From contig NZ_MTSE01000003.1 of assembly GCF_002154225.1 (NCBI RefSeq), forward strand, positions 372,001 through 436,000: DNA of 64,000 nt, written 5' to 3'. Origin of the DNA: Hymenobacter crusticola. GTDB lineage: Bacteria; Bacteroidota; Bacteroidia; Cytophagales; Hymenobacteraceae. Position 1 is the first letter of the stretch. Every line of letters starts with the position of its first letter. The notes beneath the pieces were generated by a model. The model was not told where the DNA came from, made no database searches, and saw only the letters and a list, made by a program, of their open reading frames with translations. Of this stretch, positions 29,232-39,100 are shown in pieces. The position numbers and the translations under genes were made by a program.

Positions 29232-30569
29232 CTATGGCTGCGTTGGCACTGGCAACAGCACGTAGTTTCCCGAATCAGCTTCTTTCACTACTTGCCAACC
29301 TTCGTTCAGCTGTAGCGTGTAGCCAGGGCCCGTCACCGACCTAGCCTGCATCGCGGCAGGATAGCCGACGCTTACTTGGTCCTGCTTAGGTCCTAGTAAC
29401 GCGCCTTCTTCCACCGTTAGTATACCCCAAGAATCGGTTACACGCAGGGTGGAGTAGATGGTACCGGCTTCGGCAAGCGGCTGCGCGGTGCGCGGGTCGA
29501 AAGCGATGTTCAGTTGCCGGAGCGGAATGATCAGGTGCGGCTCCTCCACGAACTGGCGCCGATAAGCGGTGAGCTGCTGCTGCCGTTGCTGCTCCCGCTC
29601 CGCTTCTTGCGCCAGAATGGCCTTGCCACCGTAGCGCGACAACGCGCTGGCCGTCCAGGAAGCTAGGTTGCGCGGCATTGCCACGCCCAAGCTCGTCGTG
29701 AACAGATTGGTCAGGTCGGTCTGGTTGCTGATGCCGCGGTTCCAGTCGGGAGTACGCTTGCGCAATAAGTAGCCGTAGACGGGTACCGTTTGATACGCAA
29801 AAGAGCGCACGAACGACGGGGTCTGTGGAAAGTCAAGCAAGCTCTGCCGCAAGTAGGCTCCTGCCTCAGTTGCAGGCCGTTCACTCAGCACCAAGCCGGT
29901 ATATTCGGCCAAGCCTTCGTTGAGCTCCAGCTGGTTTTCGGCGGCAGTTGCGTTTGGGTACAGGCTGCGGCGATAAGCCCGGAAGGCGAGGGCTGCTCGC
30001 AGGTGCGCAGTCGTCGAGCGCCGTGACTGCGCCAGCAAGGCCCGGCGCAAAGCGGCTAACTCTAGCTGCAAGTAAGCGCGGGCAGGCGCCTCGTCTAGGT
30101 GCGCGTTGTCGGCCTCCGGTGACGTAAGCTGTAGTTGGGGCTGCAACCGGTGAAAAGATTCATGCGCCAACAAGCTTACCCGCTCAGAGGGGTCCGCTGG
30201 CAAGGGCAGTTGCACCATCGCCCATCGGCGCCCCGCCCACTGCACGGCCGTATTGGCCACGTTGACGGCTGCCGGCAACTCACCCTCGTACAAGCCCGCT
30301 GCCTCGTGCAACACCCCCGCCGAATCGGGCGCATTCGCCACAATCCGTCGTGAGTCCGCCGTTACCAGCAGCAGCGGGCCGTACAGCGGAGTGCCCCAGA
30401 GCTTGCCGCCGTCGTGCTGACTTGCGGCCTCTAGCTCAGCAAAGGCTTGCTTGGCTAGCTGCTGGTCGGGCGCTAGCTGCCCTAGGCTCGTGCGCGGCGC
30501 GGCCAGCAACCCGAGGCCGCCCAGCAGCCAAGGCACTAACCGGAAAGGAAGGAGGGCAGGGCTTTTCAT
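29232..30569 (-). CDS. Secreted HExxH metallopeptidase-like protein, uncharacterised
   Basis: I do not recognise a named family. The 445-residue protein has a signal peptide (PWLLGGLGLLAAPRTSLGQ). A zincin-type motif HESFH (His136, Glu137, His140) is followed by ELNEGLAEYTG (Glu218, Glu222) about 80 residues later, the spacing expected of a gluzincin third ligand. The middle is helical and Arg-rich with a QQ-rich stretch near 325. The last about 100 residues look like a beta domain (TLRVTDSWGILTVEEGALL). I infer a zinc peptidase of the periplasm or exterior. It is 42 bases downstream of the outer-membrane receptor gene in the same direction, so probably co-transcribed with it. Confidence 0.6.
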   Translation of the reverse strand: MKSPALLPFRLVPWLLGGLGLLAAPRTSLGQLAPDQQLAKQAFAELEAASQHDGGKLWGTPLYGPLLLVTADSRRIVANAPDSAGVLHEAAGLYEGELPAAVNVANTAVQWAGRRWAMVQLPLPADPSERVSLLAHESFHRLQPQLQLTSPEADNAHLDEAPARAYLQLELAALRRALLAQSRRSTTAHLRAALAFRAYRRSLYPNATAAENQLELNEGLAEYTGLVLSERPATEAGAYLRQSLLDFPQTPSFVRSFAYQTVPVYGYLLRKRTPDWNRGISNQTDLTNLFTTSLGVAMPRNLASWTASALSRYGGKAILAQEAEREQQRQQQLTAYRRQFVEEPHLIIPLRQLNIAFDPRTAQPLAEAGTIYSTLRVTDSWGILTVEEGALLGPKQDQVSVGYPAAMQARSVTGPGYTLQLNEGWQVVKEADSGNYVLLPVPTQP

Positions 30570-30611
30570 AACAGAAAGTACGAAATTTATGCTAGAAAGC
30601 AGGGAGTTACC

Positions 30612-33047
30612 TTAGCCCGCGCGGCGTTTTTCGTCCTCCGCGCCACTCTGCCGCCGTTTGGTAGGAGCTAGCTTCTCGTTGCCAAAACGGTAGCTAAACG
30701 CTAGGGTTGCCACGCGCGAATCGCGGCGTTGGTAGAAACGCTCCACATAGGTGTCGTAGGTGGAAGTGGCGCGCGCAGGCTGGGTGAAGAAAATGTCGGT
30801 TACGTTCAGCTTCACCGTTGCCTTGCGGTTCCACAAGCTCTTCTGCACGCCCGCGCTGACCTCGCCCAAGGGGCGCTGCACTAAGAAGGCGTACACTTCC
30901 CGCGACTGATAATTGCCATTTAACTCGGCGCTCCAGCCTTTGCCAATAGTAAATGTGTGATTGGACGTAAGCTGAAACGACGCCCCGCCCCGGTTGAGGT
31001 TCGTGCCCGCTAGGTCGCCCTTGAAGCGCGTGTAAAAAACCACGGCGTTGTTGTAGATCGTCCACCACTTGGCCACTTCCACCGGCGCCGTGAAGGTGAG
31101 GGCGTAGTAATGCTGCTGGCGCAAATTGCGGGTCGTCGACACGACGGTGCTGTCCGTTTCGGGCTGCACCACTCCGATGAGCGGCTGGCTGGTGAGGCTG
31201 TAGCTCAGACCTAGGCTGTATTTCTGCTGGAAAGTATGCGTGAGCTCTAGGTTGTAGCTGGTTTGAGGGCGCAAGGTGGGGTTGCCGCTGCCGAAGGTGG
31301 TTTTGTCAATGATTTCGCGGAACGGGTTGAGCTGGCGGTAGGAGGGCCGGTCGATGCGGCGGCTGAGCGAGAGGCTGGTTTCGTGTTGCTCCGAGAAGGT
31401 GCGCTTCAGGGCCGCACTGGGAAACAGCTGGAAATAATGGCGCGAAAAGTCTTGGAACTCCACCTCGCGGTCTTGCTTGCCCACGGCGTTGGTCTGCTCA
31501 CCCCGCAGGCCTACTTGCAGCGTCAGCTTGGGTTGGGTGTAGTTCAGGTTGAAGTAGCCCGCGTTAATATTCTCGTCGTAACGAAAACGATTGGAACGAC
31601 CTAGGTCGAGCTGCCCATCGGTGAAGAACTGCAAGTCGTTGTCGGCCGTCACCAAGCTGGTTTTGGCACCCGCTTCCAGGCGCAGCGCCTTGCTCAGCGG
31701 GTGCGTGTAGTCCACCTTCGCCGACTGAATAGTCAGCCAGCCCAGCTGGTCGCTGCTGGTCGCCGTGGTGGGCTGGGTAGCGCTGTAGGTTTGCAGTAAC
31801 TGCTCGCGGGTGCTGCGGTAGCGGGCATAATCGGCGTCGGCCGTGAGCTCGCGGGTGCCAAGCGAATCCTCGAATGTGTGGCGAAAGTTGACGTTACCCG
31901 ACAAGTTGGGGAAGCTGCGCTTGAGGTAGTTGGTCGAGTTATAGGCCTGCGTGGAGCCCCGCAGCAGATCTTGCAGCACCGAAACGTTGGTGCCATCCGC
32001 CGTGATGTGCGCCGTTTGCCCGTTCACAACCGCGCCTACCGTCGTGCGCTTCGATAGGTTGTAATCAAACCCGAGCCGCCCGGTGTGCGAAATGTTGTGT
32101 GTGGGCAAGCGGTTGTCTTGGTCTGTAATGCTGATGGGCTGCCGCTCGCCACCCACCAGACGAGTGTAAAAGTCGCGGTGAATGGTAAGCTTGGCAATGC
32201 CCTCCCGGTCGGAGTAGGTGTAGGAGCTGAATAAGTTACTCTTGTCCTTACGATGATTTACGCTCAGCCCGGCGGTGTACTTGTTGTACTGGCTGCGCCC
32301 GTAGCTCAGGTTGGCCGTGCCATTGGTGCCTTGGCGTTGGTCTTTCTTAAGGTTGATAGCAATGATGCCCGCGCCGCCTTGCGCATCGTACTTGGCGGGC
32401 GGGTTCGTAATGAGCTCGATGTTCTTGAGCTGCTCAGCCGGCAGGGTACGTAGGTAGTCGGCTAGCTCGGTGCCGGTCATGGGCTGGCGCTTGCCGTCAA
32501 TGAGCACCAGCAAGCCTTGTTTGCCCCGCAAAGCTAGGTTATCGTTGCTGTCGATGGTCACGCCCGGCGAGCGACGCAGCACATCTAGGGACGTGTTGCC
32601 GGCCGCTAGCGTCGAGCCCTCTACGTTCACGACGGTGCGGTCGGCGAGACGCTCGTACACGGGTTTCTGCCCGACCACGGTTACTTCCTTCAGCTGCGTA
32701 GCTGTGTTGCTAGCCAGGGTAAGGGCGGGCAGGTTGATCGGAGTGCCGGCCACTTCAAACGGCTTCGACCACTGCCGCCGGAAGCCTACTTGCGCTGCTG
32801 AAAGCAGGTAGCGCCCAGCGGCCGCGCGCTCAAATTGAAACAAGCCCTTGGCATCGCTGAACTCGGTTTTTACCACCGCTGAGTCATCCGCGTGGTGTAG
32901 GGTGAGGGTCGCGTAGTCAATGGGTGTACCCGCGTCCGTTTGAACGGCGCCGCGCACATCGGCCTGCGCCTGCACGCCTCGCGTAGCAGCAAAGAAAAGG
33001 AGCACAAGCAAGCCGCACTGTGTAGTGGTCAAATCGGTGCATTTCAT
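30612..33047 (-). CDS. TonB-dependent-receptor-like outer-membrane beta-barrel protein
   Basis: The 811-residue protein has a signal peptide (GLLVLLFFAATRGVQAQ) and a carboxypeptidase-regulatory domain (VRGAVQTDAGTPIDYATL). The plug region contains LKEVTVVGQKPVYERLADRTVVNVEG, and a large barrel follows. The plug and barrel resemble the OMP_b-brl_3 family of Bacteroidota receptors, which lack a SusD partner and often act on peptides, metals or siderophores. The last residues are hydrophilic (KRRQSGAEDEKRRAG) after the aromatic FSYRFGNEK, so a short tail extends past the last strand. ATG 33047 is chosen for the signal peptide. The HExxH protease gene follows closely, which may suggest a protein or peptide substrate. 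Confidence 0.88.
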   Translation of the reverse strand: MKCTDLTTTQCGLLVLLFFAATRGVQAQADVRGAVQTDAGTPIDYATLTLHHADDSAVVKTEFSDAKGLFQFERAAAGRYLLSAAQVGFRRQWSKPFEVAGTPINLPALTLASNTATQLKEVTVVGQKPVYERLADRTVVNVEGSTLAAGNTSLDVLRRSPGVTIDSNDNLALRGKQGLLVLIDGKRQPMTGTELADYLRTLPAEQLKNIELITNPPAKYDAQGGAGIIAINLKKDQRQGTNGTANLSYGRSQYNKYTAGLSVNHRKDKSNLFSSYTYSDREGIAKLTIHRDFYTRLVGGERQPISITDQDNRLPTHNISHTGRLGFDYNLSKRTTVGAVVNGQTAHITADGTNVSVLQDLLRGSTQAYNSTNYLKRSFPNLSGNVNFRHTFEDSLGTRELTADADYARYRSTREQLLQTYSATQPTTATSSDQLGWLTIQSAKVDYTHPLSKALRLEAGAKTSLVTADNDLQFFTDGQLDLGRSNRFRYDENINAGYFNLNYTQPKLTLQVGLRGEQTNAVGKQDREVEFQDFSRHYFQLFPSAALKRTFSEQHETSLSLSRRIDRPSYRQLNPFREIIDKTTFGSGNPTLRPQTSYNLELTHTFQQKYSLGLSYSLTSQPLIGVVQPETDSTVVSTTRNLRQQHYYALTFTAPVEVAKWWTIYNNAVVFYTRFKGDLAGTNLNRGGASFQLTSNHTFTIGKGWSAELNGNYQSREVYAFLVQRPLGEVSAGVQKSLWNRKATVKLNVTDIFFTQPARATSTYDTYVERFYQRRDSRVATLAFSYRFGNEKLAPTKRRQSGAEDEKRRAG

Positions 33048-33133
33048 GAGCGTAAGAGGTTGAGATGTAACTGCTGTAAGTGGAAGAATGGAGCAAGAGG
33101 CTAGGTAATTGAGCGAGAGTAGCTTCGGATATA

Positions 33134-33151
33134 ATGATGATATATCATCAT
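33134..33151. promoter_or_regulatory. Perfect 18-bp palindrome
   Basis: ATGATGATATATCATCAT reads the same on both strands. It lies 87 bases before the receptor start codon. Its centre ATGATA-TATCAT resembles the palindrome at 33469-33484. Confidence 0.5.
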
Positions 33152-33279
33152 GATAGACTTGAGCAGATGAGCGCAAGAGCCATAAGGAAGCTAGTTAATT
33201 GTAGAAGTGTAGTTGGAGTCTTGTTTCATCCTCGTTCTGCAGAGTCAACAAGCTGGCGAGAAAGGGAGGTTGACTTAAT

Positions 33280-33318
33280 ACGAAAGCTTTCGTGGTAAAC
33301 ATACGAACGAATTCGTAT
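33280..33318. promoter_or_regulatory. Tandem ACGAA-N4-TTCGT palindromes
   Basis: ACGAAAGCTTTCGT (33280-33293, perfect) is followed by ATACGAA-CGAA-TTCGTAT (33301-33318). Their centres are 23 bases apart, about two helical turns, so they would lie on the same face of the DNA. The same pattern occurs upstream of the LytTR gene at 28906-28921. Confidence 0.5.
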
Positions 33319-33468
33319 ATGCCAATTAGCAGGGTGTTTGATTTTTGTGATAGGTGTAAAGGAACGCGCCTGCCCTTTGTGAAGAGTGCCTTAAGGCTGA
33401 CTATAATGATACCTAGCTTGGCCTCAGGTCAGCCCCAAGAGCTGAGTAAATAAATGCTGTGTTAATTA

Positions 33469-33484
33469 TAATGATATGTCATTA
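33469..33484. promoter_or_regulatory. Palindrome TAATGA-TATG-TCATTA
   Basis: Six-base arms flank TATG. The core ATGATA-TGTCAT matches the centre of the palindrome at 33134-33151. A further half-site, ATAATGATAC, lies near 33403. The spacing on either side of the gap suggests control of both divergent genes. Confidence 0.4.
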
Positions 33485-33588
33485 ATATTGCTTGTGAGTT
33501 TATAAAAATCTATTCATTTATCAAATTGGCGCAGATCACAGGCAGAGCTCAGCAGAGAATGGAGGATGAGCGCATAACTACGTATGTC

Positions 33589-33660
33589 CTAGAAGTAAGT
33601 GTAGGCGATGTTGTGCGTGTAGTGTAGGTCGACGGGGAAGTTGGGGCTGTCGGGCTTCAC
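33589..33660 (-). pseudogene. Remnant of an outer-membrane protein C-terminus
   Basis: Read leftward, a 23-codon frame ends SPNFPVDLHYTHNIAYTYF followed by TAG. A terminal aromatic strand of this kind is typical of Bacteroidota outer-membrane barrels. It is preceded at once by a stop codon, so nothing longer survives in frame. A second short leftward stretch (about 33720-33810, ELLLLLLAYIDLL) also looks like former coding sequence. It is too short to name a family. Confidence 0.35.
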
Positions 33661-33952
33661 CTAGTGCCCGCTAGAGAATATGCATTTAAGAAAGATCCAT
33701 GGGGCAACTTAGTCTTGAATGCGGCTGGAAGTAAGTGCTTGCTCCACGGTAGCGGTAAGCAGGTCGATGTAGGCGAGTAGGAGCAAGAGTAATTCTATGT
33801 GGGCGCTGCGTTAGGAGTATTGACTGCTCCAAAACACCGCAAGCCGCTTGTAAAGCACTGTTATATTGTGTTAAAGAGTGTTAACGCATTCGTCGGCACG
33901 TGAGCTGGGCCGTACTTTCGGCCTAGGTATCCCTTCCCACTCGCCTTGCCTC

Positions 33953-35344
33953 ATGAAAACACGCATCCGTTCTATTTTCTGGCTGATAGCACTGTGTATC
34001 TTGGGCATCAATGGGTTTCAGGTCTACTGGCTTTATAACACCTACGAGCTAGCCTCCAGCCAATTTGTGCGCACGACCAACGAAGCGCTACGGGCCGTGG
34101 TGCTGCGGCAGCAGCTTCAGCTATCGAGGCTTCCATATGACGCACGTCCCGATGAGAAACGCGTAACCGATCAGCATTCACTTAAAGGAAACCCTTCAAA
34201 TCAGTTTGGTGCACTAAAGCATAGTTCTAACGATATCGCTACCCGAAGCGCTGCCAATTTTGAGAAATTCATTATTCGGCGCATCCAGATGTTAAAGCCA
34301 GGTCCTGTTCCAGTACCCACGATCGACCTAGGTCAGTTGAAAGCTAACTACTACGCCGAGCTGCACAGCCGGGACACCGAAGCCGACTTTGTACTAGATA
34401 CCCTAGACTTAGCGCGTCCCACTGATGGTTATGGCCCCAAAATGGAGGCCCCGGCCGAGTATGGGCTGCGTTCACAACTAGTGCCGCTCACAATGCTACA
34501 TCCGCGCAGTGGTTGGAATGTGCAGGCTGCCTTCCGGACGCCCTCCTTCCAGATCTTGCGGCGTATGGGAGGGCTGCTGGCTGGCTCGGTGGCACTACTT
34601 GGTCTCACTACCGGCTGCTTCGTGCTGATGCTGAACACCATTTTCCGCCAGAAAAAGCTAGCCGACGTCAAAAATGACTTCATCAACAACATGACCCACG
34701 AGCTAAAGACCCCGTTAGCCACGGTGTCGGCTGCGGTAGAAGCGTTGCAGAACTTCGGTGCCCTGAACGACCCGAATAGGGGAAAAGCCTACTTAAAAAT
34801 AGCTAGTAATGAACTACAGCGCTTGTCCGATTTGGTAGAAAAGGTGCTCAATATTGCCGTAGAGGAGCGGCAGGATCTAGCTCTCAAACTTGAATCTGTG
34901 CATCCTGCTGAGCTGGTGCAGGAATTGGTAACGCATTATCAAATGAAAGCAACCAAACCCGTGCACTTTACAGTAGATATTGCCCCGACGGACTCCGTGC
35001 TGATGGACAGGCTGCACGTGCGCAATGTGATCAACAACGTGATTGACAATGCGATTAAGTACTCAGGTGAGCAAGAAGTAACAATTGACATTCGTGGCAG
35101 CCATGACGAAAATGGCTGGTGGCTTGCTGTGCATGACAACGGCATCGGTATCCCACAAAGCTATCAGCCTAACATCTTTGATCAGTTTTTCCGCGTGCCT
35201 ACCGGCAATTTGCACCCCGTCAAAGGCTTTGGCCTCGGGCTGTATTATGTGCGCCAAGTGATAGAGCGCCACGGCGGCCAAGTAGCCGTGCGCAGTGCCC
35301 CGAACAGCGGCAGCGAGTTTTCATTATGGCTGCCAACCTATTAG
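33953..35344 (+). CDS. Membrane-bound sensor histidine kinase
   Basis: The 463-residue protein has two membrane helices (about 8-28 and 203-228) bounding a periplasmic sensor of about 175 residues with no recognised domain. A HisKA domain follows with His249 in MTHELKTPL. The HATPase has N-box NVINNVIDNAIKY, G1 DNGIGIP and G2 GFGLGLYYV. There is no HAMP domain. The OmpR-family regulator is 72 bases downstream, so they form a two-component pair. The stimulus is unknown. ATG 33953 is chosen because the first membrane helix starts there. Confidence 0.93.
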   Translation: MKTRIRSIFWLIALCILGINGFQVYWLYNTYELASSQFVRTTNEALRAVVLRQQLQLSRLPYDARPDEKRVTDQHSLKGNPSNQFGALKHSSNDIATRSAANFEKFIIRRIQMLKPGPVPVPTIDLGQLKANYYAELHSRDTEADFVLDTLDLARPTDGYGPKMEAPAEYGLRSQLVPLTMLHPRSGWNVQAAFRTPSFQILRRMGGLLAGSVALLGLTTGCFVLMLNTIFRQKKLADVKNDFINNMTHELKTPLATVSAAVEALQNFGALNDPNRGKAYLKIASNELQRLSDLVEKVLNIAVEERQDLALKLESVHPAELVQELVTHYQMKATKPVHFTVDIAPTDSVLMDRLHVRNVINNVIDNAIKYSGEQEVTIDIRGSHDENGWWLAVHDNGIGIPQSYQPNIFDQFFRVPTGNLHPVKGFGLGLYYVRQVIERHGGQVAVRSAPNSGSEFSLWLPTY

Positions 35345-35416
35345 CATGAGCCGCATTCGTTGTAACACTCGCCCCGCCGCACTTCCTGGCTTCTAAATTC
35401 TTGCTTTAAGAGTTCT

Positions 35417-36091
35417 ATGCCCACTATCTTACTTATTGAAGACGAACTTGCGCTAGGGATGATTGTGAAAGATAGCCTGGAAGTGCGTGGGTTCACGGTG
35501 CGCTACGCTGCCGATGGGCAAGAGGGCTTCGCCCTGTTTCAGCAGCAATGTCCCGACATGGTGGTGACGGACGTGATGATGCCGCATCTTGACGGCTTCA
35601 CGCTGGCCAAGCTGATTAGGCGGGAAAATACCACGGTGCCTATTCTTTTCCTCACGGCCCGCTCGCAGTCGGCCGACGTGGTGCGCGGCTTCGAGCTAGG
35701 TGGCAACGATTATCTGAAGAAGCCTTTCAGCCTTGATGAGCTGATTGTGCGCATCAAAGCGCGACTCGGTCAGGCCGCGCCCGTAGTGGCCGCGCCAGCC
35801 ATCCTGATTATCGGCCAATACCAGTTTGATCATGCGAAGCAGCGCCTGTACCATCAGGGGCAGGCGAAGGTCTTGACCCACCGCGAAGCCGAGCTCCTTC
35901 GCTGCCTCTACGACCAGCGCAACCAAGTGCTAAAGCGGGCCACCGTGCTGCAAAGCCTATGGGGCGACGACAATTTCTTCAACGGCCGAAGCCTCGATGT
36001 TTTTATCACCCGGCTGCGGCGGTATCTCCGCCACGATCCGCAGCTACAAATTGTAAATGTGCGCGGCCTAGGCTACAAGTTGATGATGTAA
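35417..36091 (+). CDS. OmpR/PhoB-family response regulator
   Basis: The 224-residue protein has a receiver domain with the acidic pair Glu8-Asp9, phosphoacceptor Asp52 (VVTDVMMP) and the KKPF lysine. The C-terminal winged helix (about 128-224) has the usual HREAELLRCLYDQRNQVLKR and LDVFITRLRRYLRHDP blocks. It is the partner of the upstream kinase. The palindromes at 33134-33484 are candidate targets, though OmpR-family sites are more often direct repeats. Confidence 0.94.
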   Translation: MPTILLIEDELALGMIVKDSLEVRGFTVRYAADGQEGFALFQQQCPDMVVTDVMMPHLDGFTLAKLIRRENTTVPILFLTARSQSADVVRGFELGGNDYLKKPFSLDELIVRIKARLGQAAPVVAAPAILIIGQYQFDHAKQRLYHQGQAKVLTHREAELLRCLYDQRNQVLKRATVLQSLWGDDNFFNGRSLDVFITRLRRYLRHDPQLQIVNVRGLGYKLMM

Positions 36092-36101
36092 CCTAGGCCG
36101 C
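36063..36101. terminator. Hairpin at the end of the response-regulator gene
   Basis: GCGGCCTAGG (36063-36072) is complementary to CCTAGGCCGC (36092-36101) across a 19-base loop that contains the stop codon. There is no T tract. It lies between convergent genes and is only a weak terminator candidate. Confidence 0.35.
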
Positions 36102-36140
36102 ACAACTGCCCACTACTTACCTTCTATCGACCTAGGCCTG

Positions 36141-39100
36141 TTACTCGCTGGCCCTGAATTGCTCTTTTGTGAGCTGAATCAGGAGTTGGCCGAGCGCCGC
36201 CTCCTCGAAGGGTTTGGTCAGGCAGGCACTCATGCCAGCCGCCAGGTACTTTGTCAGATCAGCTTCGAATGCGTTGGCTGTTAAGGCAATCAGTGGGATG
36301 GCAACGTGCGCTGGGTTCGGTTGCTGCCGAATGGCCGTAGCTACCTCCACGCCGCTCAGGCCCGGCATTTGAATGTCGAGGATAGCCGCATCGTAGTGTG
36401 TGGTTTGAAGCCGGGCTAGGGCATCGGTGCCCGTGCCAACGGCCTCCACGCGCACGCCCCAGTGCTCGAGCATCACAACGGCAATCCACTGGTTTACCAG
36501 ATTGTCTTCCGCCAGCAATACGTGCAGGCCGCGCAATGCTTCGTAGTTCACTACTTCGTTGGCGGGCAATTGCTTGAGTGTTGGGGCCAGGACGTCGGCC
36601 CAGGGCAGTGTAAGGGTGAAGGAAAAGGTACTGCCCTGGTCCGGCGCGCTGCACAAGGCCAGCGTGCCGCCCATGTGTTGCACCAGTTGCTGGCTGATGG
36701 CCAGGCCTAGCCCCGTCCCGCCAAAGCGGCGGCTGATTTCGCTACTAGCCTGGGTGAAGGCATCGAAAATTGATTCTTGCTGCTCCTGGGAAATCCCAAT
36801 GCCCGTGTCCTGGACCCAAAAGCGGAGCATGAGCGCCTGCGGTGTTTCTTGCTGAATGGCGACACCTAGGTGCACAGTACCTTGCTCCGTAAACTTAATA
36901 GCGTTGCTGACCAAGTTGAGCAAAACCTGCCGCAGGCGATACGCGTCGCCAAGCACAGCGGGTGAACTATCGGGCAGGTACTCCGTCGTCAGGCGCAACC
37001 CTTTGTGCTCTGCTAGGTTCGCCAACGTTTGCCGCACGCCTTGCAATACCACGTTTGGGTCGAAAGCCGCTTGTTCGAGCTGCAAATGTTGGGTGGTGAT
37101 TTTGGCCATGTCGAGCACATCGTTGACCAAGGCCAGCAAATGCTGACCGGCTTGCTCCATGGTGGTTAGGTACTCCTGCTGCGTCTGGCTCAGCGGCGTT
37201 TTAGCCAGAAGGGCCGCCATACCTAGCACCCCATTCAGTGGCGTTCGGATTTCGTGGCTCATACGGGCCAAGAAGGATTCTTTAGCCCGGGCGTTTTCTT
37301 CGGCTTCTTTCTTGGCTTGTTGGAGTGCCCGCTCGGCCCGCACGCCGGGTGTGATGTCGTAGCCCGAGGCAACTACATAAGATTCTTGGCCGGCTTCCGT
37401 AACTTGATACGTGTAGTAATGTAAGTAACGCTTTTCGCCTTTAGTCGTCAGAATGGTCATCACGCTTGGTTGCGGCTGACTAGCGCCGTTTAGGTAGGCG
37501 TCGAAGTCGGCGCGGTGCTCTGGTGGCAAGGCATCGCGAAGGTTTCTGCCAACCAAACGGTTGGCGGGAGCTCCCAGCAATCGTTCGATAGCCGGGTTAA
37601 CCGACAGAATAGTGCCCTGTAGATCGTGCGTGCAGATCAGGGCTTGTGAGTAATAGACGAGGTCGTAGTATTGCTTTTCGCGACGCTCTGCCTGCTGACG
37701 CAAGCGCTTGAAATCGGTGATGTCCGTGTGCAGCGTGAGTACAGACACCGAGCCGTCTGGCTGGCGTAACGGCCGTTTGTCCATCTGGAAATACCGAATT
37801 TCTCCCCCCTGCAACGGCAGCGGCAACTCGGCCGTGATAACGCATTGCTGCTCCAAGACCTGGCGGTTCCAGGCCACAAATTGCTTGTACTCCGGTGTCT
37901 CCTTATGCTGATCAGCGGAGCTCAAGGGGCTACGCTGAAAGAAGTTGCGGAAGGCAGCGTTGGAGAAAGAGATATTCTCTGCCGAGTTCAGCACACACAG
38001 CATACTCGGAATGGTATCCACTAATTGCTGCATGAAGAGTCGCTGTTCGGCCACCTGCATTTTGGCCTGATGACTCTCGGTAATATCGAGTCCCGAACTG
38101 ATAATGAGCTGCACTGCCCCATCGGGGGCCATAATGGGGCGGTAGCAACGCAGCAAACGCCGCCTACCTAGCAGGGCATGCGGAATAGTTTCCTCCCACG
38201 TTACTTCCTGCCGCTCGCGCAGCGTTTGCAAAAAGTGATTCTGCCGCTGCTCAGCTATGTCGTAAGGGCGCTGCCGGTAGGCACACGCCTCGAAGTTATT
38301 TTTGCCAATGAGCCAAGCGCGTACCGCCGGATCAGGCTCTAGTACAGGGTTCACGAACAAGTAGCGATGCTCGGCGTCGAAGACGGCCACGCCCGCCGGT
38401 ACCTGCTCTAGCACCATCTCGTAGAAGGTGCGCTGGTTGGCTAGTTCTTGTTCGGCCTGCCGCCGCGCCGTGATATCGGTTAGGTAGAGCGTAACGTATG
38501 CTTCGGTTGACTCGGCTAGTACCGTAATCAAATAATACTGCTCCGCTAATGCTAGCTCCCGCTCATGAGAGCCTTCCGTCGTGAGGGCCTCCCGGACTAA
38601 GGTCAATAGCTGCTGGCGGGCAGCATCTTGCTCATCGGCCGTCAAGAGGTGGGTGAGCGGAGCGGCGGCGGTATTGGCGTAAAGCACCTCGCCTGTGCTG
38701 GTAAGCCGCAAGATCGGGTTCGGGTGCTGCTCAAGAATATAGGCTAGCGTGCGCAGCTGCGTCTCTTGCTGATAATGTTCCGTCACTTCCCGGCAGCAAA
38801 TGAGACGCCCGGCCTGGGGCTGGTTCGGAACCAGGTAGTCAATTTCTATCACGCGGCCAGCGGCTAATGTAAGCTCTCCTAGAAGCGCAGTTTGGCCGGA
38901 TTGGTGTTGCGCGTAGCCACGAGTTCCAAACGTAGCAGAGGCTTGCAAAGCATCCGCGATGGAGGCCGTGTGCGGTGGGGTAGGTGGGTAGGTTTCTGCC
39001 GTTGCCGGTTCTGGTGCCAAGTCGAATAATTCCCGAAATGACTCATTGATAAACTCAATGCGCCCTTCCTGATCAACCAAGGCCAAGCCGGTACGTGAGT

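Larger units (their letters stand above)
33048..33952. other. 905-base regulatory region with palindromes and gene remnants
   Basis: This divergent gap separates the outer-membrane receptor and the sensor-kinase genes. It is more AT-rich than its surroundings, holds four palindromes described separately, and has short leftward coding remnants near 33589-33830. No intact gene is present. Confidence 0.55.
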
